DNA of 5,366 nucleotides from Oscillatoria sp. Prado101 (GTDB taxonomy: Bacteria > Cyanobacteriota > Cyanobacteriia > Cyanobacteriales > Oscillatoriaceae), in assembly GCA_025454445.1 (NCBI GenBank), contig JALOOK010000361.1, positions 1-5,366 on the forward strand. The letters are read 5' to 3'. The notes under the pieces were generated by a model. The model was not told where the DNA came from and ran no database searches. It saw nothing but the letters and a program-made list of their open reading frames with translations. How positions within the stretch are numbered: the stretch's first letter is position 1; the number at the start of each line of letters is the position of its first letter. Of this stretch, positions 1 through 4,865 are shown one piece after another. A program made the translations under genes and the position numbers.

Positions 1-1181
1 TCAGGAGAGATGAATTGCGCTTTCAGCCCGCGCCACAAAATAGGTGACGCCCATATGAAAAAAATCAGCATTACCAACCCAGAGACAATCACCACCGGCA
101 GTGCCGGTGACTCCACCGGCAGCAGCGACAGCATCGTGATCCAAGCAGCCAAAGCTTGAAAAATCGGAGCGAACCACGCCCCCCCCGCGTCATTGCGAAT
201 CCATTCCGTCAACCGGCTGTCAGCACTATTCAACCACACCGGCAGCCAAACCAATCCAGAAGCCAAAGTGCCCAATGCAACCGCGCACACGCTCCACCAA
301 TGTGCCATTCTTTTCCCCTCGTTCCCCTCGTTCCCAGGCTCCGCCTGGGAACGAGAATCGGGAGGCTCCGCCTCCCCCTGAGTGCGAGAATCGGTAGGCT
401 CCCCCTCCCTTTTCTGGAGAAAAATGCCAGATATCGGCTGACCCCAAAATCCCAAATCCCCAACCCACAACCCAAGCAAAACCAGGGCTTCCGCGCAGAG
501 GGTGAGGGCGAAAAAGTAATGGGAGGCAATGCCGAGAGCGTTAACGGCCACCCAGCCTGTGGCCAGCTTCCCCGGCACCGGCTTCCCCTGCTGCAGCGCC
601 CGCGCCGCCACAACCAGACAGCCCAGTGAGCAGATAACCAGTAAAATCGCCAAAGTATAGTGTCGGGCTTCTTGCGCCAGATAGATGCCGTAGGGAGAAA
701 CCGCCATGATCGCCGCCGCCAGATGGCCAACCGAGCGCGAGCGAAAAGCCAGCAAACCAAGGGCAAACATCGCTGGAACTGAGGCGACGCCGAGCAGTGC
801 CGGCAGAGCTCGCGCCACCCACAGCGAGACGTGCTCCCCCGGTGCCGGTGGGAACAGCTGCATCCAGAAATTAGCCAGCACGAAATAAACCGGCGGGTGG
901 TTGCTGTAAGTCAGCAAGTTGTTAGTGACATTTTGTGCCGAGGCGATCAATCCACCCGCAGGGGGTGGCGGAATCAGCGGCTGCAAAAGGGCGTCCAGTG
1001 AAACAGGCCGGTCTAGGGGTACTGAGCGATAGCTGTTCCCCAAGCTGAAAACCATTGTAGAGAACTCATCTGTCCAGGGGGGCTTGGCGTCGAGCGCCGC
1101 AAACCGCAAGCCGGCACCAATCGCCACCCAAAGCAGCAGAAGTGTGAAGTCAGAAGTCTGAAGGTTGAAGATTTTTTTCAT
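1..1181 (-). CDS. GT39/PMT_2-family membrane glycosyltransferase, C-terminus cut off by window edge
   Basis: Integral membrane glycosyltransferase of the GT-C fold, expected to move a sugar from a polyprenyl-phosphate donor to an acceptor on the outer face of the cytoplasmic membrane. The visible 393 residues show the family landmarks in order: a first hydrophobic segment (about 12-30); an acidic DE pair at 38-39 in the first loop (PPWTDEF), the usual catalytic position; an HPPVYF motif at 95-100; a RALPALLGV stretch near 124-132; and SPYGIYLAQEARHYT at 162-176, close to the 'QEARMY' signature of PMT_2 proteins. More membrane segments follow at about 176-196, 208-240, 293-318 and 358-380. The start is the ATG at 1179-1181, just before the first hydrophobic segment. 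Only a weak GAAAG lies upstream, two bases from the ATG. Residues 258-290 are an in-frame repeat insertion and residues 4-15 are encoded by heptamer repeats. The frame is open to the left edge, so the C-terminus is missing. Family call firm; sugar and acceptor unknown. Confidence 0.88.
   Translation of the reverse strand, partial: MKKIFNLQTSDFTLLLLWVAIGAGLRFAALDAKPPWTDEFSTMVFSLGNSYRSVPLDRPVSLDALLQPLIPPPPAGGLIASAQNVTNNLLTYSNHPPVYFVLANFWMQLFPPAPGEHVSLWVARALPALLGVASVPAMFALGLLAFRSRSVGHLAAAIMAVSPYGIYLAQEARHYTLAILLVICSLGCLVVAARALQQGKPVPGKLATGWVAVNALGIASHYFFALTLCAEALVLLGLWVGDLGFWGQPISGIFLQKREGEPTDSRTQGEAEPPDSRSQAEPGNEGNEGKRMAHWWSVCAVALGTLASGLVWLPVWLNSADSRLTEWIRNDAGGAWFAPIFQALAAWITMLSLLPVESPALPVVIVSGLVMLIFFIWASPILWRGLKAQFISP
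313..410. repeat. Composite palindromic repeat inserted in frame in the left GT39 gene
   Basis: A nested repeat cluster. A 9-bp unit, ttcccctcg, occurs about two and a half times at 313-335. A perfect inverted repeat follows, with 13-bp arms at 327-339 and 343-355 (ctcgttcccaggc / gcctgggaacgag) and a 3-base loop. A second hairpin has 7-bp arms at 360-366 and 370-376 (gggaggc / gcctccc). A 25-bp direct repeat (353-377 and 386-410) differs at three positions. The cluster has no stop in the gene's frame and encodes residues 258-290, a hydrophilic run rich in Glu, Gly, Pro and Ser (with repeated DSR and GNEG units) between two membrane regions. Hairpins with an AGGCTCCGCCT core are familiar as dispersed repeats in cyanobacterial genomes; membership of one family is my inference. 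It could fold as a hairpin in mRNA. Confidence 0.85.
1136..1170 (-). repeat. Degenerate CTTCnnn heptamer array within the first codons of the left GT39 gene
   Basis: Read on the minus strand, five consecutive 7-bp units each begin CTTC: cttcaac, cttcaga, cttctga, cttcaca and cttctgc. This resembles the short tandemly repeated repetitive (STRR) heptamers known from filamentous cyanobacteria. Here the array is coding: it supplies roughly residues 4-15 of the GT39 protein, immediately before and into the first membrane segment. Either the array replaced the ancestral N-terminus or the start codon was acquired with it. Confidence 0.6.
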
Positions 1182-1191
1182 ACTTTCTATT

Positions 1192-1288
1192 TATAGCGGT
1201 TTTGATCTGAGTGAGGTACTGAGAAACCCGGTTTCGCCAAAGAAACCGGGTTTCTGGCATGTACTTCATCCAGTTGGAAACCGCTATA
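1192..1288. mobile_element. MITE-like element, 97 bp, TATAGCGGTTT inverted ends
   Basis: Terminal inverted repeats are exact over 11 bp: tatagcggttt at 1192-1202 and aaaccgctata at 1278-1288. Inside is a perfect 14-bp inverted repeat (1222-1235 and 1242-1255, agaaacccggtttc / gaaaccgggtttct) around a 6-base loop. If the outermost TA on each side is the target duplication, the element ends are TAGCGG and CCGCTA, as expected for a non-autonomous element moved by an IS630/Tc1-mariner type transposase. No transposase gene is present here. Its left end lies 11 bp upstream of the GT39 start codon, so it probably forms part of that gene's 5' region. Confidence 0.7.
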
Positions 1289-1381
1289 TATAGCAGTTGG
1301 CACTTAGTGCGATTCCTAGCGTTCCCTAAAAGGGAACGCTACTCCCGGCTTTCTGTCCAAACCAATATGACTGCTGCTATA
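1289..1381. mobile_element. Second MITE-like element, 93 bp, TATAGCAG inverted ends
   Basis: It abuts the previous element directly. Terminal inverted repeats are 8 bp exact: tatagcag at 1289-1296 and ctgctata at 1374-1381. The interior holds a strong hairpin, tagcgttccct (1317-1327) / agggaacgcta (1331-1341), with a 3-base loop. Size, TA-bounded ends and internal palindrome match the plan of its neighbour, but the end and core sequences differ, so it looks like a related but distinct family. A short plus-strand reading frame crosses it and is not credible as a gene. Confidence 0.6.
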
Positions 1382-1395
1382 CTTCATCCTTCATC
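1382..1395 (+). repeat. Two CTTCATC heptamers
   Basis: Two exact tandem copies of cttcatc follow the right end of the second MITE-like element. They share the CTTCnnn pattern of the array at 1136-1170 but lie on the opposite strand, so the two are not simply one array split by the insertions. Confidence 0.5.
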
Positions 1396-1647
1396 TTTAA
1401 TTAGGGTAGGGAGGCACCTAAACATCCCATTTCCTGAATATCCTATTGCCGTCGCCTCTGTCCGCTCTGCCGGCTCGCGCTAAGAAACAGATTGAAAGCG
1501 CTACAGAAAATTGGGAGAGCGTTTATAAGTGATTTCTGATTTGTTAATCGCCAAGACGCGCCTGTTCGCCAAGAAAGAAAAAAGAGGGGTCTCGTAAATC
1601 ATTTAGAAAAGCCGTATTAGGTGGCCCCGCTAATGACTGCCCGCTCC
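1396..1647. other. Intergenic stretch with no supported gene
   Basis: This lies downstream of the GT2-GtrA gene and upstream of the MITE pair. I see no credible reading frame, RNA gene or terminator. The only structure is a direct repeat, tcgccaag, at 1548-1555 and 1566-1573, followed by a purine-rich run (1571-1588). Read on plus, 1541-1597 encodes a short Lys/Arg-rich tail ending at a stop (LLIAKTRLFAKKEKRGVS), which might be the remnant of a lost gene's 3' end, but nothing upstream supports that. Confidence 0.5.
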
Positions 1648-2877
1648 TCAATCCTTGACTTCCGTCACACGCCAGCTGAGCTTGAGGTTAATCCAGAAAT
1701 TCCAAACAGTAACAGCGGCGATGGCAATCAAGTTAGCCAAATACCTGCCATAGGGCAAATATTGGAAGCCCAGCACATTGAACAGCAAATTCAGCAACAG
1801 CACGTTCAAAACCAGACCTGCAAGGCAAATTATGTTGAATTTCACAAAGCGTTTGACGCGCTTGCGCCACCCACGTTGCTGGCTGGAAATGTCGCCAAAA
1901 GTCCACAGGTCATTCCACAAAAAGTTGTTGACAATTGCCAATTCAGATGCTATAATCTTACTCCGGGTCAGCCCCCAACCCAGGGAGCTGGGGTCGCTGA
2001 GCAGGAAAAGGATAGCCATATCGACAAAGACGCCGCTGAAGCCCACGACACCAAAGCGGAAGAAGCGGGCAACCGGCCAGCGGGCGAAGCGCAAGCGCAG
2101 CAGGTGGCCAATATATTCGACATACTGCTTCCAAGTGACTTTACTTTCGCCCTCTTGGCGCTCTTGAAACACATAGCCAACTTCGCCAATCCAGCGGATA
2201 TTCCCCCTGCCGATCACTTCAATAAGAATTTTGTAGCCCAGTGGGTTCATGGTTTTACCGGCAATGGCTTCGCGGCGCACCAGGAAATAGCCACTCATGG
2301 GATCGGAGACGCGCCCCACTACTCCGGGGAGGATAATTAACCCCAGGGTTTGGGCACCGCGAGAGAGAAACCGCCGGATCGGGCTCCAGTCGCTGACGCC
2401 GCCGCCTTCCACATGGCGGCTGGCTGCGGCCAAATCGGCTCCCCGCTGGATTTCTGACCAAAGTTGCAACAGTGTCTGTGGCGGGTGCTGCAAGTCGGCA
2501 TCAATGACGCCGAGCACTTCGCCCCGCGCCACTTGCCATCCGCGAATCACTGCACTGGAAAGCCCCCGCTCTCCCTGGCGGCGCATGACTCGCAGTTGGG
2601 GGTAGAGGGGTGTGAGTTCTTGGGCGACTTTCCAGGTGTAGTCTGGGCTGTCGTCATCGACTACAATCAGCTCGTACTCGTTGGGGATGACTGAATCGAG
2701 CAGCTGGGTCAATCGCTGGACGATCTGGGGGATGTTTTGACTTTCTTTGTAGGTGGGAATTACTAGGGAGAAGCGGAGGGGGGGTTCGTCGGTGCCGGCG
2801 GGTGCCGGTGCTAGAGGCGGAATTTGCAAAGGGCCGGAGGGCACCGGCAAGAGTGTGTTAGGCTGGCTCATGTTCAT
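1648..2877 (-). CDS. DPM1-like GT2 polyprenyl-phosphate sugar synthase fused to a GtrA membrane domain
   Basis: A 409-residue two-domain protein. Residues 35-265 are a family-2 glycosyltransferase of the dolichol-phosphate mannose synthase type: IPTYKESQNI at 40-49, the nucleotide-binding VVDDDSPD at 72-79, the metal-binding DAD at 126-128 in DADLQHPP, and SDPMSGYFLVRR at 191-202. Such enzymes transfer mannose or glucose from a nucleotide sugar to polyprenyl phosphate at the cytoplasmic membrane face. Residues 272-404 are a GtrA domain with about four membrane helices and the characteristic NNFLWNDLWTF (317-327) and NFWINLKLSW (393-402). GtrA proteins are thought to help translocate or anchor lipid-linked sugars. 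Residues 1-34 are a Pro-rich, low-complexity lead. The ATG at 2877 is preferred: it has GGAAA 8 nt upstream and overlaps the previous gene by 20 bp. The ATG at 2871 is an alternative; one at 2934 would need a 77-bp overlap. It probably makes the donor for the adjacent GT39 enzymes. Sugar specificity is not determinable. Confidence 0.92.
   Translation of the reverse strand: MNMSQPNTLLPVPSGPLQIPPLAPAPAGTDEPPLRFSLVIPTYKESQNIPQIVQRLTQLLDSVIPNEYELIVVDDDSPDYTWKVAQELTPLYPQLRVMRRQGERGLSSAVIRGWQVARGEVLGVIDADLQHPPQTLLQLWSEIQRGADLAAASRHVEGGGVSDWSPIRRFLSRGAQTLGLIILPGVVGRVSDPMSGYFLVRREAIAGKTMNPLGYKILIEVIGRGNIRWIGEVGYVFQERQEGESKVTWKQYVEYIGHLLRLRFARWPVARFFRFGVVGFSGVFVDMAILFLLSDPSSLGWGLTRSKIIASELAIVNNFLWNDLWTFGDISSQQRGWRKRVKRFVKFNIICLAGLVLNVLLLNLLFNVLGFQYLPYGRYLANLIAIAAVTVWNFWINLKLSWRVTEVKD
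2791..2810. repeat. Tandem 10-mer in the Pro-rich lead of the GT2-GtrA gene
   Basis: Two adjacent copies, ggtgccggcg and ggtgccggtg, differ at one base. On the coding strand they yield a Pro/Ala segment (APAPAGT, about residues 23-29) before the catalytic domain. The unit contains the TGCCGG hexamer that recurs through the window. Confidence 0.5.
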
Positions 2878-4702
2878 TTTTGGTGTTTCCAGTAGCGGAA
2901 GAGCGTTTGTAGAGCTTGAGTGTAAACTCGTCAAGATCCATAGTTCCCGACAGAGACTGCTGCTCGCTCAGTTGAAATTGATTCTTTAGCACCTCTTCAA
3001 TTTTCTGTCTTTCAGTCTCGGTTGCCGGTGGCGACCAAATCGGCGCGGCGCTTTCCAGCCAGACAATCTGAGAATAGGCTGGTTCGCCAGTCTTGAGGGC
3101 TTGTTCTAAGGCAGGAGCCAGTTGGGCGGACGGCTGAGCCAGCAGGCTGACCGGCATATCAGGAGGAATGTAATAAGCCAAACGCATAACGTGACCCCAA
3201 GCTTGGGAGTTGATGGCGATTAAGGTTGGCGCTGCCGGTTCGGAGGCGATGGCATCTGCAATTTTGTGAAACACCCAGCGGGATCTGAAACTGAAGTCTG
3301 CAATGCCGGCGGACAGATACAGCAGTAGCAACACCGCAGCAGGGGTTGAGCGCCATTGCTGCGGTGCCCGTTCCAGCCAGACAGCCAGCAGCAGCAAGCA
3401 GCCCGGTAGAATGACAATCACGCTCCGCCCCCAGCCAAACCCCAGGGTGAACTTGCCGGTGGCCATGTCTGCGCCGAGGGCTAGCAACAGGGGAAAAATT
3501 CCCAGGAGCAAAGCTAAGCCTAAAATCTCCCTCAAACTCCCTCTCCCCGCCTGCGGGGAGGGGGTTGGGGGGTGGGGTTCTCGATCCGGCTTCTGTGCAG
3601 CGCCTAAAATCTGGCGCTCTCCGTGACGCCAGAGGCTGGCACAACCTGTGGCGAGCAGCACGATTATGGCGCACCCAGCTATGGCGGCGCTCGTATCGGG
3701 CAAACTGGATATCCAGTCGCCCAAGAGCAAGTGAATTCCCAAGGTTTGGGCAATATCCTGCAAGTGCTGCAGCGTGGCGGCAAAAAATCCTGCCGGTGCG
3801 GCAAACCGCTTTAGGTCAGAATTGCGCAGTTGCTGGGGGATGCCCCACAGCCCCCAGGGAAGGCACAGCGCTACGCCTGCGCCCAAGCGCAACCCGTGCT
3901 TCCACCAGCGGTGCCGGTCGAGGTAGATGGCCACAGCTGCTAGAGCGATTGTCCAGTAGGCAAAGAGATAGAATGTCAGGCATCCAGCTGCTACTGAGCC
4001 AATCAGGAGCATGTCCCAGAGAAATGGGGGAAAGTTAGGGTGGGAGCCGGGAAAAGGGGATTTGGGGATTGGTGTTGGGATTGTCGTCTGTTCTGTCGAG
4101 AGGTTGGGCTTGTTCTTTTGAATCAGCTGCAGCAGCGCCCAAGCGCTGAGGGTTGCCCACAGAACCAGTGGGCCATACATGCGCAGGTTCAGGGAGTGAA
4201 ATAGGTAGAAGGGATTGGTGGCTAAAAGGGCTGCCAGGAGAAGACCGCCGCGATGGCCCAGGATGGCGCGACCCAAGCCGTAAGCGCTGCTAATCGCTGC
4301 AATACTGAGTGCAGCGTTGAGGGAGCGCGTGGCGGTTTCGCTGTTGCCGAACAGGCGCAGCCAAAGGTGCTGGCTGAGGAAAAACAGGGGGGGGTGGGGT
4401 TCGCCGCCGGCTAAACCCCGCAGGAGGTTTGTTAGGGTTTTTAGGAGGTTGGGAATCCCTGACTCAGGGGGCAAGTTTAACAGAGCGGTGTAGTCAGCTA
4501 GGGCGACTGGTGTGTCTTTGGGGGTTTGGTAGGCGATTTTTTGTCCGGTGGAGAGCAGTACTGATAGAGCTTCGTCGTACCAAAATTCTCGGGAACCCAG
4601 ATTGAGAATGCGCAGCGCAACGGCGATGGCGATTGCTGCGAGGGCTAGCTGTTCTATGGTTAGGGAAGCCGGCGGTTTCTTGATGAGCGAGTCTTTGTTC
4701 AT
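2858..4702 (-). CDS. GT39/PMT_2-family membrane glycosyltransferase
   Basis: A complete 614-residue polytopic membrane protein of the GT-C fold, expected to use a polyprenyl-phosphate sugar on the outer membrane face. Landmarks in order: first helix about 16-36; REFWYDEALS at 38-47 with the catalytic-type acidic pair D43-E44; EPHPPLFF at 101-108; RSLNAALSI at 126-134; and the signature SLNLRMYGPL at 170-179. Further hydrophobic segments lie near 128-148, 152-168, 176-194, 229-260, 273-290, 338-357 and 394-412. The C-terminal part after about 470 is mostly soluble and presumably extracytoplasmic. The start is the ATG at 4700-4702, directly before the first helix; no clear Shine-Dalgarno is visible. 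The stop overlaps the GT2-GtrA start by 20 bp, which argues for one transcript and paired function. Two loop segments look inserted: 205-227 (Pro-rich) and 375-393 (palindromic repeat). It is only distantly similar to the left GT39 gene outside the motifs. Acceptor (protein, lipid or glycan) unknown. Confidence 0.9.
   Translation of the reverse strand: MNKDSLIKKPPASLTIEQLALAAIAIAVALRILNLGSREFWYDEALSVLLSTGQKIAYQTPKDTPVALADYTALLNLPPESGIPNLLKTLTNLLRGLAGGEPHPPLFFLSQHLWLRLFGNSETATRSLNAALSIAAISSAYGLGRAILGHRGGLLLAALLATNPFYLFHSLNLRMYGPLVLWATLSAWALLQLIQKNKPNLSTEQTTIPTPIPKSPFPGSHPNFPPFLWDMLLIGSVAAGCLTFYLFAYWTIALAAVAIYLDRHRWWKHGLRLGAGVALCLPWGLWGIPQQLRNSDLKRFAAPAGFFAATLQHLQDIAQTLGIHLLLGDWISSLPDTSAAIAGCAIIVLLATGCASLWRHGERQILGAAQKPDREPHPPTPSPQAGRGSLREILGLALLLGIFPLLLALGADMATGKFTLGFGWGRSVIVILPGCLLLLAVWLERAPQQWRSTPAAVLLLLYLSAGIADFSFRSRWVFHKIADAIASEPAAPTLIAINSQAWGHVMRLAYYIPPDMPVSLLAQPSAQLAPALEQALKTGEPAYSQIVWLESAAPIWSPPATETERQKIEEVLKNQFQLSEQQSLSGTMDLDEFTLKLYKRSSATGNTKNEHEPA
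2886..2890 (-). promoter_or_regulatory. Probable ribosome binding site deciding the GT2-GtrA start
   Basis: On the minus strand GGAAA stands 8 nt before the ATG at 2877 and 14 nt before the ATG at 2871, which favours the former. The site lies inside the last codons of the upstream GT39 gene, so initiation here is probably coupled to translation of that gene. Confidence 0.45.
3524..3580. repeat. Palindromic repeat inserted in frame in the 614-residue GT39 gene
   Basis: The core is a perfect 8-bp inverted repeat, ctccccgc (3543-3550) / gcggggag (3553-3560), with a 2-base loop; it extends with G-T pairing to about 3539-3564. The flanks are a C-rich run on one side and gggttgggggg on the other. 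In the gene's frame it encodes residues 375-393 (EPHPPTPSPQAGRGSLREI), a stop-free hydrophilic stretch between two membrane segments. PPTPSPQAGRGS-like peptides are recognisable products of a dispersed hairpin repeat seen in cyanobacterial and other genomes; that recognition is from memory, not a search. Confidence 0.75.
4022..4090. repeat. Low-complexity Pro-rich insert in the 614-residue GT39 gene
   Basis: On the coding strand this is a C-rich run with repeated aatcccc-type words (caatccccaaatcccc), encoding residues 205-227, a Pro/Ser/Thr-rich segment including PTPIPKSPFPGSHPNF. It lies in the loop between the membrane helices near 180-194 and 229. A similar caaatcccc-type word run occurs at 443-462 in the left GT39 gene, where it encodes VGDLGFWG. 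Whether it is a true insertion or just a variable loop cannot be settled without homologues. Confidence 0.4.
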
Positions 4703-4776
4703 GGGCAGTTTTTAATTTCAAGTCAAGTTGGCACAGGGAAGAGCGCCTGCGCTGCGAGGGCGGAGAGTCCTCAGAT

Positions 4777-4852
4777 GTAGGGTGCGTGACGCCCCATTTA
4801 AAACTCCACAGAAGTAGGTTTCGCCCCAGATCGTCACGCACCTGCCTGCTAC
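4777..4852. repeat. Inverted-repeat element between the acyltransferase and GT39 genes
   Basis: Perfect 11-bp arms ggtgcgtgacg (4781-4791) and cgtcacgcacc (4832-4842) enclose 40 bp, with outer gtag (4777-4780) and ctac (4849-4852) roughly matching. The shape fits a small dispersed repeat of the GTAGGGTGCGT type found between genes in cyanobacteria. It fills about half of the 163-bp gap. A near-palindrome, actttaaattaaagt (4851-4865), lies right after the acyltransferase stop codon. The hairpin has no following T-run, so it is not a standard intrinsic terminator, though it might stabilise or pause a transcript. Confidence 0.6.
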
Positions 4853-4865
4853 TTTAAATTAAAGT

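Noticed and set aside
156..629. Plus-strand reading frame of 157 codons, and overlapping minus-strand frames at 230-766 and 541-822
   Set aside because: They overlap the left GT39 gene, whose membrane motifs continue unbroken through this region. Their products are low-complexity Pro/Arg- or Trp-rich sequences.
679..694. 16-bp identity with 5035-5050 (agatagatgccgtagg)
   Set aside because: Both copies encode YGIYL-type motifs in unrelated membrane proteins (PYGIYLA and SYGIYLT); the match is best explained by coincident codons rather than a repeat.
1259..1483. Plus-strand reading frame of 74 codons in the intergenic gap
   Set aside because: It begins inside one MITE-like element and runs through the other; the sequence is explained by inverted repeats and it resembles no protein family.
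1571..1647. Possible intrinsic terminator after the GT2-GtrA gene (T-rich run on minus strand)
   Set aside because: No stable hairpin directly precedes the T-rich run; the nearest complementary gggg/cccc pair is too short and too far apart.
1621..2340. Plus-strand reading frame of 239 codons
   Set aside because: It lies wholly antisense to the GT2-GtrA gene, whose motifs are clear. The product is Gln/Ala-rich with no recognisable domain; it is a shadow of codon use.
2878..2934. ATG at 2934 as start of the GT2-GtrA gene
   Set aside because: It would require a 77-bp overlap with the upstream gene, and the added 19 residues match nothing in the family; the ATG at 2877 has a spaced GGAAA.
3159..3674. 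Minus-strand frame of 171 codons inside the 614-residue GT39 gene
   Set aside because: It is out of frame with a complete, motif-bearing gene on the same strand; Arg/Cys-rich shadow.
4387..4394. Run of eight G as a possible frameshift site
   Set aside because: The frame reads through it as the conserved HPPL motif of the GT39 family, so the gene is intact as given.
4494..4841. Minus-strand frame of 115 codons spanning the GT39 start
   Set aside because: It crosses the inverted-repeat element and the true GT39 start in another frame, and has no recognisable motif.
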